Shown: in pieces, positions 44,901 to 55,722 of the stretch
Layout: every line of letters starts with the position of its first letter
Numbering within the stretch: the stretch's first letter is position 1
Assembly (NCBI GenBank): GCA_021292105.1
Contig: CM037866.1
Span: 4,563,502-4,627,501 of the forward strand
Length of the DNA stretch: 64,000 nt
Direction: 5' to 3'
From: Anadara kagoshimensis
Lineage: Eukaryota; Mollusca; Bivalvia; Arcoida; Arcidae
Notes under the pieces: model-generated
What the model was told of the DNA's origin: nothing
What the model saw: only the letters and a program-made list of their open reading frames with translations
Database searches by the model: none
Translations under genes and position numbers: made by a program

Positions 44901-47065
44901 GTACTCACTGATGCCTGCTGTTCTTCAGACAGATCATCCTGATTTTCAGTTTTAGAAATCTGTTCATCTTCAGACAAATCATCTTGATTTTCAGTTTTGG
45001 AAATTTGCTCATCTGACAGATCATCCTGATTTTCAGCCGAAATCTGTTCATCTTTTGAGATATCTTGGTATTCAGTCACTTCCTGAGAGCACTCCATAGA
45101 AGTTCTCACTGATGTCTGCTGATCTACAGACAGATCATCCTGATTTTCAGTTGCCAAAATTTGTTCATCTTCAGAGATATCTTGGTATTCAATCACTTCC
45201 CGAGAGCACTCCATAGAAGTACTCACTGATGCCTGCTGATCTTCAGACAGATGACCCTGATTTTTAGAAATCTGTTCATCTTCGTCATCAGAGATATCTT
45301 GATATTCAATCACTTCATGAGTACAATCAACAGAAATACTCAATGATACCTGGTGATCTTCAGACACACTGCCTTCCATTTTAGGTGTATCATTCACATC
45401 TGGTGTACTTTCATTTTCTGAAGTGACATCTTCAGCAATTTGTTTCTGTTGGCGCCCAGTAGATTCTGTGTCATGTTGTACAATTTCCTCATTCACACTA
45501 TCAACATCAATAGCATTATCATCTGTATTTGTGCCTTCCATTTCACATCCCTCAGAAGTTTCTACCGCTATTGTTTCTAGTAAACTTTCAGTAACAGTCT
45601 CACATACAGCTTCTGTCATTTCTACTTCCTCTGAAGCTTCATGTTCATCAACAGATTTCTTATCTGCATTTACACCTTCTATTTCACATTCCCCGGATGT
45701 TTCTTGTGGATTTTCTGTTACAGTCTCAGATACAGCTTCTGTCATTTCTACTTCCTCTGAAGCTTCATGTTCATCAACAGATTTCTTATCTGCATTTACA
45801 CCTTCTATTTCACATTCCGCGGATGTTTCTTGTGGATTTTCTGTTACAGTCTCAGATACAGCTTCTGTCATTTCTACTTTCTCTGAAGCTTGGTGTTCAT
45901 CAACAGATTTCTTATCTGCATTTACACCTTCCATTTCACATTCCCCGGATGTTTCTTGTGGATTTTCTGTTACAGTCTCACATAAAGCTTCTGTCAATTC
46001 TACCTCCTCTGAAACATCTTGTTTAATACTATCCTGTTGTACATTTTCCTTGTTAACACAATCAGAATCCACATCTTTATTATTGCCTTCCATTTCACAT
46101 TCCTCAGTTGTTTCTTGTGCTTTTTCTGTGACAACTTCTGTCAATTCTACCTCCTCTGAAACATCTTGTTTAATACTATCCTGTTGTACATTTTCCTTGT
46201 TAACACAATCAGAATCCACATCTTTATTATTGCCTTCCATTTCACATTCCTCCGTTGTTTTTTGTGCTTTTTCTGTGACAACTTCTGTCAATTCTACCTC
46301 CTCTGAAACATCTTGTTTAATACTATCCTGTTGTACATTTTCCTTGTTAACACAATCAGAATCCACATCTTTATTATTGCCTTCCATTTCACATTCCTCA
46401 GTTGTTTCTTGTGCTTTTTCCGTGACAACTTCTGTCAATTCAACCTTCTCTGAAACATCTTGTTCATTATTGTCTTTATCACCACTCACAATTGCTTCAT
46501 TCTTTTCACATTCCCGTTGTTCTATTTGCAAATCTTGTGGTGGTTCGATTTCTTTCTTTTTTGCAATCTCATCATGATCTATAAATCTCTTTGCAGTGTC
46601 TTCTTTTGGATGGTCAGAGCTTATCTCATCATGATCTTCATCATTTCCAAAATCTATCGGAGTGGATTTCTTTAAACATCCAACATCTATCTCATCTTCT
46701 TCATTCCTAACTTCAGTTGTAGCTTCTTCAGAACTTCCAATGTTTATATCAGCACCTTCATTTTCGAATTCTGTTGAAACTTCAACATTTTTCTCAACTC
46801 TTTCATTCTTGACTACAGATTTAGCTTTTTCTGAATTATCAACATTTTTCACATTCTCTTCAGAAATGACTCTAGTTTTTCCATCTCTTTCATTTCTGAC
46901 TCCAGTTGTAGTCTCTGTTGAATTGTCAATGTTTACCTCAGCAACTTCATTTCCAAGTTCAGTTGTTGTTTCAATGATTTTTTCTTCTCCTTCAGATCTG
47001 ACTTTAATTGTAGTTTCTTTTGAAATTTCAGTGTGTTCACTTCCTAGGCCACTGTCTTTATCCAT
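41903..47065 (-). CDS. Acidic tandem-repeat N-terminal part of a C2H2 zinc-finger protein
   Basis: A 1,720-codon frame with no indel. The start is the first ATG after an acceptor (CACTATTTTCAG) at about 47,079; an in-frame TGA lies between acceptor and ATG, so this ATG is the likely start with a 5'UTR exon upstream. It is extremely Glu/Asp/Ser/Thr/Asn-rich and probably disordered. It has three internal repeat blocks: about 49 aa x3 (SEEVELTEVVTEKAQETTEE; 147-nt period, 45,990-46,480), 42 aa x3-4 (SEEVEMTEAVSETVTENPQE; 126-nt period, 45,600-45,990), and about 15 aa repeated roughly ten times (DDLSEDEQISKTENQ; 44,560-45,290). No membrane segment. Role unknown; the downstream fingers suggest a nuclear protein. 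Confidence 0.85.
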   Translation of the reverse strand: MDKDSGLGSEHTEISKETTIKVRSEGEEKIIETTTELGNEVAEVNIDNSTETTTGVRNERDGKTRVISEENVKNVDNSEKAKSVVKNERVEKNVEVSTEFENEGADINIGSSEEATTEVRNEEDEIDVGCLKKSTPIDFGNDEDHDEISSDHPKEDTAKRFIDHDEIAKKKEIEPPQDLQIEQRECEKNEAIVSGDKDNNEQDVSEKVELTEVVTEKAQETTEECEMEGNNKDVDSDCVNKENVQQDSIKQDVSEEVELTEVVTEKAQKTTEECEMEGNNKDVDSDCVNKENVQQDSIKQDVSEEVELTEVVTEKAQETTEECEMEGNNKDVDSDCVNKENVQQDSIKQDVSEEVELTEALCETVTENPQETSGECEMEGVNADKKSVDEHQASEKVEMTEAVSETVTENPQETSAECEIEGVNADKKSVDEHEASEEVEMTEAVSETVTENPQETSGECEIEGVNADKKSVDEHEASEEVEMTEAVCETVTESLLETIAVETSEGCEMEGTNTDDNAIDVDSVNEEIVQHDTESTGRQQKQIAEDVTSENESTPDVNDTPKMEGSVSEDHQVSLSISVDCTHEVIEYQDISDDEDEQISKNQGHLSEDQQASVSTSMECSREVIEYQDISEDEQILATENQDDLSVDQQTSVRTSMECSQEVTEYQDISKDEQISAENQDDLSDEQISKTENQDDLSEDEQISKTENQDDLSEEQQASVSTSVDFSQEVTEYQDISEDENQDDLSGDEQISKTENQDDLSEDEQISETENQDNLSEDEQISKTENQDHLSEDQQASVSTSVEVTEYQDISEDEQILATENQDDLSEDEQISKTENEHDISENEQISGNPLEIDSSNIEVKQSTKSADKDISEENIVAETNSQSDSEGISNLQGSSGQIDSNKMEVNQSTDSAECDGKSITVTKEFIQTETNSSTGSNVQGLTGDMESHEMEIEQSNKECIMIEHIQTETAFKAKSNSQVVNDSEKMETDQNRQPMGTEEHNQTEIQENPDQSGNVTDATVQNEPSDSGKDSGENSELHPLSNDLKQKTIEDKNASSTLSFPSSMSSSSSPAPSSGCTFTFNKNIFAELKSKCTKGNIKLSPKSTHQRDKSLSFSDSKSEHGHAHKVEESDRNIFSIFGNRLGKEKTDVGEKVECESMCIHEAFDTSQSMCSSEKDGSAIVEKNEVVALTSTCDKTPSGIVEKETCSPCGIENTCVGETGNSGENEQIAENNETNIKSCETHFKITKSDLSKGQSGDIVLESIETENIQVVKEESLGNKGPSHELGIDNKNILSPQQNDVNGKENVAQDINLEMDESSYPEPMSSTTDIDSSKLTVSSSKVILDSDIKMPIETLDKRKEDSALTSESDSEFSNKNHADKDNESVSERIPTVARQTTELLENVKDQENALCSSDDNVKEQFQEELGNSQNRAGETGNLILSDKKEVYHHLMYEEISSDEEDEYSNEKVSECEMHDEKDKEQLLSIRKKIEEKEMMSKSIESSGNMESSGNMEMSDTVESKIVAGAEDLQENEEVVMSDESNTSESSNKVSDSKEKIMGDDKSAIDDENENNMLDRNVSIVSSESEILNSTKESDNLLQPAPDTVQVIKDDKLPEESESQGEMEDFVLELSSISSEEHERVDEKEVFTQGFGTGSTEEVMEASLVDQETISVNDEEATIEKQDEQNLVQNDDDVEHQDKEQFIEAADQPVEEKYDISQIKQN

Positions 47066-47189
47066 TCTTGATCACCTGAAAATAGTGAAAACAATAATCT
47101 GTTAAAAATTCCACTGAAATGTCTTCTTGTTCAATCACCAAATGTTTACAATCTAAGTAGCATTTTGTATATGATCCTCTTTTATCCAA
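47066..47189 (-). other. 5'UTR splice acceptor and intron of the zinc-finger gene
   Basis: On - the sequence ATTGTTTTCACTATTTTCAG precedes GTGATCAAGAATGGATAAAG. A good polypyrimidine tract and AG lie about 14 nt before the ATG. The upstream exon and promoter were not located. Confidence 0.55.
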
Positions 47190-47541
47190 TTGAGTTGAGT
47201 TGAGTAATGGTGTTTAAGGTCCCAATCAAGAATATTTCACTTACATGTATAAAGAGACATCGACAGCTATAGGCGAAAGTGCAGAAATTTTTACTGTGTG
47301 TTGTGCTGATGGCATTATATAGCAGGGTTCTTTAATGTACCAAGCCCACCGTGACACGGGACCTTGTTTAATTTAAATTCTTGTCCAAAAGAACTGTGAC
47401 TTTCATTTCATAATGCTGAGTGCTTGGCAAAAGAACAGTCACTACTCACTTTCAAGTATTGGTTCAGACCTGGCGGGGGTTCGAACTCACAATCTCCCAA
47501 TTACGGAGCGATCACTTTACCAACTGAGCTACTGCAGTGGT
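47190..47541 (-). mobile_element. SINE family A, full length
   Basis: On - it starts CCACTGCAGTAGCTCAGTTG with a clear A-box (TAGCTCAGTTGG), B box GAGTTCGAACCCC, body, and tail ending 'ACACCATTACTCAACTCAAC'. It is the best complete copy in the window and lies just upstream of the zinc-finger gene's coding exon. Confidence 0.9.
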
Positions 47542-48747
47542 TTTTTATGCAATTCCAATTTTTTTTATGAACTATTCAAATGTACTACTGGCCCTGTGAA
47601 AGACCTTGGTTGCCAAATGGTCTAATACACAGGCTTACAGATCAAAGTGCCTATCACCGCCTAGTTTGTCAAATCAAAGAGCAAGAGTGTTAAGTTTCAT
47701 CATTGACTGATAGGCAATCAGGTCCTGAACCATATCCGTTTTTGCTATTACAATCTCCAGTTGCTTTTACTACCTCCGGAAGTTGAAGAGTTCTAGTTTG
47801 GCGCCATTGACAACATGGTCATGATTGTAGCATGCTCTTGGTAAGTGGTGTTATACTTGATGTCTAGAGGACTTAACAAGAGAGTTTACTTGCAAAATGT
47901 TACACGTATCTCTAGCCTACTCATCATAAAACTGACTGCCTTGATATAAGTGACATACAGTAAAACCTGTCTATAAAGGCCACCCAAAAGAACCAGTAAC
48001 AGTGGCCTTTATAGGCAGGTGGTTCTTATGTGCAGGTTCAAAAATATTCATAGAGCAATTGGGATACAATAAAACTGACTGCCTTGATATAAGTGACTAA
48101 GGCACAAAACACTACGGTGACTGATTAAAGCCTAGACTTTCAGCACTGCCTTTGTGACCATTTTATTAGGAGGAATAATCTCATAGACAGACAGATCATA
48201 CAATGCACACAGACAAATGAAAAATTTCACACAAATTAAGATTTTAGAATCATTATTTAAAATTCTATTAGATTATTTCTGAAAAATTTGTACTGTGTAG
48301 AATTAAAACATGAACTGAAACATTATAATGTCTACGAGTTTACAGTACGAAATGGTGAAAGATTATGGTTTGAAATGGTCAAGGTACAAAATGGCTGTTA
48401 AAATGGGACGAAATGTTTGTAAGAAATGGTCATGGTAGGAAATGACTATAATTCAAAATAAGCATCATAATGGCCAAAATTGTGAAAAAGAAAACTCAAA
48501 ATATACTGGTTTTGAAGCTGAAATTTCCAAAACTGTGATAACTGGCAAAGTGATTGCGAAAAAAACCCATAAATTTTTGACTTGTGAAATAGCCAGAATA
48601 CTGGCCCCGAAATATGACCCAAAGAGAGCCCTGTTCTATATTATGCAATTCCATAACTATGCAAGCTTGTTAATTGTCAGAGTATTTTGAAGTCCCAGAA
48701 TCTATTTCTTTTATGTTTTTCTTTGTTATTCTCCCAACCAAACTATT
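47542..48747. other. Spacer with MITE-G remnant
   Basis: A family-G MITE lies at 47,951-48,060 ('CAGTAAAACCTGTCTATAAA'; right end missing). At 48,340-48,640 'GAAATGGTCA'-like words recur. The 82-aa frame at 48,442 has no recognisable content. No gene. Confidence 0.5.
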
Positions 48748-48915
48748 AATCAAAAACAAACATACTAATCCATGTCCAAATCACAATCCAGAAGCAAAGT
48801 AAAAATTTTGGAACTGACAAGTTAGGTTAGACACGTAAACTTCCACCAGGGAAGTGAGGTTGGTTGCTCGGGAAGGATAAGCACCTCCTTTTTAGCTAGA
48901 TACACCCGCCATATG
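48748..48915 (-). mobile_element. Retroelement tail R, well conserved
   Basis: AATCAAAAACAAACATACTA through 'CACCAGGGAAGTGAGG' to 'TAGCTAGATACACCCGCCAT'. Confidence 0.88.
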
Positions 48916-49168
48916 ATGACAAAGTCTGACTGAACAAATGGTTGCACTGAATGGGGTTCACCAGTGTACCATGTGATACCCCCTAACGTTTGTGGGAACA
49001 ATTAGCTCTATTGGATACAAAAATGTATGGAATTGCATCAATTGATATTTTGCGGTAGAATTGTTGCTATTGTGGGATTTTGTTACGTAAACTTTTTCCA
49101 AAACATTCTGCACAAATGTTAAGCTGCATTGATCATATTGCACACTGGTTAAATCCATTGTGGTATTA

Positions 49169-49330
49169 CAGTCGAACCTGCCTTAAAGTCCACCTCTATA
49201 CAAGGGCCACTTGCTTACAAAGGCCAGTAGAATTTTATCTTAATTGGTCTTTATTCATATTATTTGAACCTGTCCCTAAAGGTCACTTTTACTGGTTCCC
49301 TTGTGTGGCATTTATAGACAGGTTTGACTG
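49169..49330. mobile_element. MITE family G, complete, TA-flanked
   Basis: Left CAGTCGAACCTGCCTTAAAG, right 'TTATAGACAGGTTTGACTG', with TA immediately outside both ends (49,167-49,168 and 49,331-49,332). TA flanks and 5'-CAGT termini fit a Tc1/mariner-mobilised MITE. Confidence 0.85.
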
Positions 49331-50084
49331 TACTGCACTATACAGTAGAACTTCAATCGCTTGAACGTCGATGCCTTGAATATTGAGTGTTACTCAAGAT
49401 TAGTAATTAATCGTGATCAGTTGAGTAATCTCTTAATCCCATTACGATCCGTGGGTGCTCGATCGGCAATACACCTGAGTCCAAGCTAGATGATTGACTT
49501 TTATCTCATCTTCTGTCTTACATTTCATTGGAAAATGCATGTATTACCGGTAGTTCCGGTGATTATTAATTACCGGCAATACCATGTGCTCTGTATTATA
49601 ATGATAATAAAGTAAGTTTATTTTACATCATCAGTTGTTGTTATTTACTTTTACTTTCAACCTAATTTATTTAATTCAAATGAACTGTCGATATCGATAG
49701 ATTTGTTATTCGAAGTTTAACATTTCATTTACAAATGAAGTTTGAAAACTTCGAGATATCATCGTGAATTTAATATTTTTAAAGAGACTAAAACCTAAAT
49801 CAAATGAAGATTGCCTCTAGAAGTTCCGTCGCTCAAACCCCCGATGACTCGAATACTTGGCCAAAGTCCCATGGACTTCCAGCCATCGAAGTTCTACTGT
49901 ATATGGTTAAACAAAATCATCAATACATCCTTACCATTCATGACTATCTTATATCTATAGATGTATATCAGCAATTCATTACTTGTTTAACAATACAATC
50001 CTTCTTCTCTATGGTCCCTGAAAATACACAGAAAGATAATATATACTAGAAACACTGTGAACCACAAGCTCACAATAAATACCC
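49331..50084. other. Spacer
   Basis: A segment with 'AACTTCAATCGCTTGAACGT' at 49,349 and a complementary 'GACTTCCAGCCATCGAAGTT' near 49,870-49,895 suggests another inverted-repeat element (about 49,340-49,900). No gene. Confidence 0.4.
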
Positions 50085-50360
50085 CTTGGTCCCAAAAATC
50101 CATTGGATCAAATTTTTAAATAGGCGGTGCACATCTACATTATATCACAAAGATTGTGTGAAAGTTTCATGAAAATCCATTGAAGGGTTTAGGAGGAGTT
50201 GCAGATAAGAGATAGGTACCCTAAGGTGCAACGGAAGGACAGAGGGACGGACACCCCTATCACTATATACCCCCACTTTTTAAGCGGCAGGTATGACACA
50301 CGGACGGACACCCCTATCACTACATATCCCCCCCACTTTTTAAGCTGGGGGTATAATAAT
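50085..50360. repeat. Repeat with duplicated 'GGACGGACACCCCTATCACT' unit
   Basis: 'GTGAAAGTTTCATGAAAATC' is followed by two roughly 65-bp units containing GGACGGACACCCCTATCACT and 'CCCCACTTTTTAAG', ending 'GGGGGTATAATA'. I recall a similar repeat type from bivalve genomes; not searched. Confidence 0.65.
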
Positions 50361-51439
50361 TCTGTTACAGGAATGAATTGAAGTGGACATACCAGGGAAA
50401 GGGTCTTTCACTAATATTGATGTGTTCAGTTATAGTTGCTTGGTTGTTTTGAATTATGTTGCATCAACAATTTTTCAACTATTCGCTATGAGAGCAAGTT
50501 TATTAACCTTCAAGGTTTAATCTAAAAACAAGTTCATGTATGCATGAGATGTGTGAGTGTTTGCCTACAATAGTGCACATTCAGGACAACTTGAAGGTGC
50601 TAGCTCACAGAGTCAGTGCTCTGAATAAAAGTATACCACTCTTCTAGTCACATTATACTGACAATGGGTGAACCAGTCAATACTCTCTTGAGTATGACAC
50701 AGATGGGGGTTTAAACCCATGATCTCCTTCTCTTCAGGCAGATGACCTACCACTGATCACCTCCAGTTTCTTCCACTATCAAAGATGTAAGTTAAAGGAT
50801 CTCAAAATTACCACATTCCACTTACATGCATTTCCGACATGCCAATAAACTAGGGTCATGAAAATCCACATCCAGGCTGAGACATACAATGATTTTTTTA
50901 TTTGATCCAAACAAAGGTGTACGGTGTTGGATGGTTAAAACTGAATTACTAATTGAAGCCATGTCCTGTTTCAGATGACATAAAACCTATGTTTCCATTC
51001 CTGGTAGCCAAAATCACCATTGGCTACTAATTTCTGAGGAATTCTTTCAAAAAGTAACCTATTTTAGCAAATTTGTGGAAAAGTACTTAAAAAAGGCAAA
51101 TATTTTCACAAATTTTGGAAATTTGGCTACTAATTATTTTAAATTTGTGGAAACCTAGAAAACACAAACATATGAGGTTGAAGGGAAAGAACTCTGACAT
51201 TTTTTTAAAAATACAGTATGCTGAAAATTATTCAAGGTTCCACTGAGTTTGAGATGAAAATATCCGAACATAAGGATGGAATTGCTGAGTTTGAGATGAA
51301 AATATTTGACCATGAGATTAAAATCCACTTATCTCAAAATAAATCAAGTAATTGATTAAATTTGCTCATTTATAGATTCCAATTTTCATTTTTCCTGCAT
51401 TTGGATTCTGCATATGTACATGTTATTTTCTCTTACTAT
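50361..51439. other. Spacer without a gene
   Basis: Contains 'GAGTTTGAGATGAAAATAT' twice (51,245 and 51,288). A segment at about 50,990-51,150 (around 'TTTTAGCAAATTTGTGGAAA') recurs inverted at about 52,085-52,240 ('TTGCTAAAATAGGTTATTTT'), probably another foldback element. Confidence 0.45.
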
Positions 51440-51733
51440 TATCAAAAGTGGTCCCATATGTGGGAGACAGTGTGTTCGAAACCTGACTGGATTTGACCCA
51501 AAACTTGAAAGAGGGTAGTGACTGTCCTTTCACCAAGCACTTGGCATCACAAAATGAAAACTTCGGTTCTTTTGGATGGGAACTTAAATGAGGCAACGTG
51601 TCACGGTAAGCTTGGTATGATAAAGAAACCCTGCTGTATAATACCATCAGCAAAATGCACAGGCAAAATTTCTGCACCTTTGCCTATAGCTATTGTTGAC
51701 TGGGACGTTAAACACCATTAATCAACTCAACTC
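51440..51733 (+). mobile_element. SINE family A, head-truncated
   Basis: B-box region 'GTGTTCGAAACCTGACTGG', body 'AGGGTAGTGACTGTCCTTTC', tail 'GACTGGGACGTTAAACACCA' and 'TTAATCAACTCAACTC'. About 50 nt before the tail is shortened. Confidence 0.85.
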
Positions 51734-52350
51734 TTACTATTATGAAAAGTGGTCACTTGTCACATATGTGAGAAAATTTAAACATAAAGCCATAGACGTT
51801 TTACCCTGTTTTAACTTGCATTGTGATTGTTCTTGTTGTCACTAAGTAAGTGCTGTTATTATATATTGCCATCTCAATTATCGTCACAGAGGATTTGTCA
51901 ATGATGATATCGTGGAATAAAGCTTACATCACCATATCTTGGTACCCTATTACTTAAAATAAATTCTTTGAAATCAATGCATCACTTGTGCATTGATCGT
52001 GATTTGTGGTTTTACAGTGAACTACAGACAAATCACTGCTGATGGGGGATGTAATAAATATACACTACATCAATGCATACCTAGGTTTCCACAATTTTCA
52101 AATTATTTTAGCCAAATTTTAAAAAATTGTGACAATAAAGCCCTTTTTAAAGTATTTTTTCACAAATTTGCTAAAATAGGTTATTTTTCAAAGAATTTCT
52201 CATAAAGTAGTAGCCAATGGCGATTTTGGCAATCAGGAATGAAAACATAGTGTAAACTGTTTTCAATATATATTAGCTAACCGCAATTTCATATTAAGCA
52301 TAGAAATATTATGATATCTTTGCAATGATATCGTCAAAAGATATTAGCTA

Positions 52351-53582
52351 CAGAGACGTGCAAAAAGTATTCAGTCACTTTGTAAAATCTTTCTCTATTT
52401 CTTATAAAACCATGTGTTTTTAAAAAATTGTCACAAATTTATTTCTTTGTCAATTTTTATAAAATTTTCACTGATAAATCAAAAATTAGTTGTAGTTTCT
52501 TTCACTGATTTTCAAATTATTGTCCGTCTTATAACATTCAAGAAATCATAAGGTGGACAGCATGTTAAATATTTAACTGCAGTGTGTGCCAAACTTTCAA
52601 AATGATTAATGGACATCCCGTCTGGTAAACGTAGAAACTTTACCAGACCATAAAGTTTTTTACTGGACCAAAAATTCCTCAATAAAAAGAAAACAATGTT
52701 AAGGTTTTGTAAATATTTACTTATTTTCCCCTTTTAAATAGGAAAGCTACGGGAGGCACAAATTATGAAGAAAACTTGAAAGAAAATTTAAGAAGCATTG
52801 GATGGAGGGGCGACCATGGTTGCAATTTGACAAGGAGAAATGCGTCGGGTCAGGTCGGGTCGAAAGGCGTAGCACACAATAATAATTTAGAAATTCAGAA
52901 TACATTTATTTATGGAAGTACAAATAAATGTATTCTGGCCTTTTAAATTATTATTGTGTGCTGCGCTTCCCAACCTGTAAAATTCAAAGCAGTGTGCATT
53001 TTATTACGCAATTCTCCTTGTCAAATTGTAACCATGGTCGCCCCTCCATCCAATGCTGCCTAAATTTTCTTTCAAGTTTTTCTTCATATTTTGCGCCTCC
53101 CGTAGCTTTCCGTTATTGATTTCCCAGGAATAGCTCATGGAATGTATTTTTGTAATAACGGAAGTCTGGTGGCAATAATAAAATTCGAATCGGATCGAAC
53201 TCTAAATCCGGATTTTTGGCGCTCTCTATTTTTCGAACTGGTTACTGGACATACGGTCCGGAAAAATCTGATTTTTTATCGGACCAGCGGTAATTTTATC
53301 GGACTTGTCCGACGAAGTTTGGCACACACTGTAACTGAGATAGTAGATTTTATTTTTTAAAACAAATCTGTTGAATTTACAACGTTTAACTATTCAAAAC
53401 AACGAAATTACCTTTCTAATTATTTTTAGAACAAACTTCAACTAATTTTACATTTAAAAGTGAAAAAAATCATGGAAATTGACAAAGAAATAAATTTTTG
53501 ACAATTTTTTTAAAATCACATGGTTTTATATAAAATAGAGAAGGATTTTACAAAGTGACCGAATACTTTTTGCACGTCTCTG
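52351..53582. mobile_element. Tc1/mariner-type non-autonomous element with TA flanks
   Basis: Terminal arms of at least 180 bp: left CAGAGACGTGCAAAAAGTAT, right ATACTTTTTGCACGTCTCTG, with TA on both sides (52,349-52,350 and 53,583-53,584). No transposase frame. It is split by a second palindromic element (52,580-53,331). Confidence 0.85.
52580..53331. mobile_element. Palindromic element nested inside the TA-flanked one
   Basis: 15-bp perfect termini CAGTGTGTGCCAAAC / GTTTGGCACACACTG, flanked by TAACTG on both sides (52,574-52,579 and 53,332-53,337). It contains a long hairpin: arms 52,741-52,850 and 53,007-53,114 ('GGGGCGACCATGGTTGCAAT' pairs with 'TTGTAACCATGGTCGCCCC'), with a central inverted repeat around 'ACAATAATAATTTA'. 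No coding capacity. Confidence 0.8.
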
Positions 53583-53584
53583 TA

Positions 53585-54325
53585 TATCACAATATCTGTC
53601 TCACGATTACAGCTTTACACTCAGTTGTACACTGCACATGTAAACAGATGGTTTGATTACTCAGTTTACTCAATGAACTAAATCGAGAGACAATGGAAAA
53701 TAATCTGACTAATCAGCCAATCTAACCCCAGTTAATTTTTGTCTTGTTTGGGGTTTGTGTTTAAAATCCATGTATTTGGAAGACTAATAGAAGAATTGGA
53801 ATATTTCGGTTTAAAAATCATTGTGGTTTTGTTTTCAGAATCTTACAGATTTCCTAAACATTTACGTTTTTTAAAAAAAATACTGTGAAAAAATAACATC
53901 GCATTAAAATTCTTTGAATACGAAGGGATTTTCCAACCTGATGATCGTTCCCCCAAACATAAAAAAGGGATGTGGCAGTTGGTCCCTATCATCTCTGTTT
54001 GGAACAAGATTTACCTGATTAATTAAAATGCATACTAATATTAATGACCTGTGGGTGTTATTTTGATTTATATACCTCAGAAATGGCAGACTCTTTCCAC
54101 AATCGTATGGGCACAAACATGAAATCTGACAAAAACCCATTTTTCTTCTAATAGACGGAAGTTTCATTTACTGTATAATTCACAAAACGAAAACGGACGA
54201 GTACGCGGAAACACCTGTTCGGAATATATCAATAATTATTGTCTTTATCCTTTTCTTTAAATTTAATCCAATATTTAAACACAATAATTCATTTTTGTGT
54301 TTTTTCTGACATGATAGTTGAAGAG
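53585..54325. other. Spacer
   Basis: AT-rich; no gene or clear repeat recognised. Confidence 0.45.
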
Positions 54326-54745
<420 letters not shown>

Positions 54746-54934
54746 ATGGTAAAAAATGATTCATGTGTATGAGGCATTTTACGGTCATATGCGGGCCTCT
54801 TGACTGAAAATTTAGCCGACGGATCCCGATTTAAACATTCCTTTGCGTATTATAATTGTTTTTATTAATTTAGATCTATATTTACTTGGTTGATCGTGTA
54901 ACTGATCGGGTATATAAAAACTGTCTGCTAGGCA

Positions 54935-55000
54935 GATAACCTATAGCTAGCAACGCCTCGATATAAGTGAAACATTCAACGTTTGACTCTGGGATGTTAA
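54935..55000 (+). mobile_element. SINE family A tail fragment
   Basis: 'CCTATAGCTAGCAACGCCTC', 'GATATAAGTGAAACATTC' and 'CTCTGGGATGTTAAG'. Confidence 0.6.
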
Positions 55001-55149
55001 GAATATACTTTGTGGTTTTAAATGTACACATGTGCATGAATATATTTAAAAAAATTAACAAAGATGAAAAGTGGGACGTGCTTTTTTCAAGTTTTGCAAA
55101 TTTCTTTTACTTGACCTAATTTTGGCTTTTTAATATTTACGTCTAACAG

Positions 55150-55625
55150 GTCACGTTCTGGTTACAGTTTCACAATCATTCATCCTCCAGTAACTAAAAT
55201 TTTCTCGCTGAACTTAAATTATCTAAGTTGAGTAATGGTGTTTAACGTCCCGGTTAAGAATACTGGTATCTCATTTATATCGAGACGTCGCTAGCTATAG
55301 GCAAAGAGTTCAGAAATTTTGCCTGTGCATTGCATTGTCACTATACATATATGTATTTTCAAACCTTGGGTCAGACCCTGTCGGGTTTCGAATCCACGAC
55401 CTCCTACTTACGGAGCGAGCACTCTACCAACTGAGGTACCACAGTGCTTTTAAATGATCTGGCAAATTTTTGCAATTTTTTATGGTACTATGAACACTTA
55501 CACAAAGTAAAAACTTAAATTTGACACCGGCCTAAGTTCAAACACGATCTTTAAAATAAGAAAATCATTCAGATTTGAAATTTGTCAGATTTTATTTAAG
55601 AAAAATTTTAGTAAGGGAATCAACA
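55150..55625. mobile_element. MITE family C split by a SINE
   Basis: Left part 'GTTTCACAATCATTCATCC' with 'GAACTTAAATT', right part 'TTTATTTAAGAAAAATTT' with 'TAGTAAGGGAATC'. The SINE at 55,216-55,447 interrupts it. Confidence 0.6.
55216..55447 (-). mobile_element. SINE family A with intact tRNA-like head
   Basis: On - : 'CACTGTGGTACCTCAGTTGG', 'GTAGAGTGCTCGCTCCGTAA', B box 'GGATTCGAAACCC', a shortened body, tail 'GTTAAACACCATTACTCAAC'. A body deletion brings head and tail together. Confidence 0.88.
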
Positions 55626-55722
55626 GGCTGACTAATTAAATTCAATAATTTGCCGGTCCGATTTGGTACTTTTTGAGGGAGCGAGTAAGGTTCTCACTTT
55701 GGTATATTTTTATATCGCCAGC

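Noticed and set aside
45423-46577. A 384-codon open frame on the + strand, Ser/Thr-rich
   Set aside because: It is the complement of the Glu-rich tandem repeats of the minus-strand gene; period-matched repeats keep the antisense frame open. No domain and no splice or start context.
47800-47860. Possible first exon on + ('AACATGGTCATG' with a GTAAGT donor)
   Set aside because: Nine codons before the donor, no partner exon recognised downstream.
48958-49158. A minus-strand frame ending GYHMVHW, similar to the start of the LINE frame at 59.7 kb
   Set aside because: Only about 20 bases ('ACCATGTGATACCCC.TAACG') match; not enough to call a second LINE copy.
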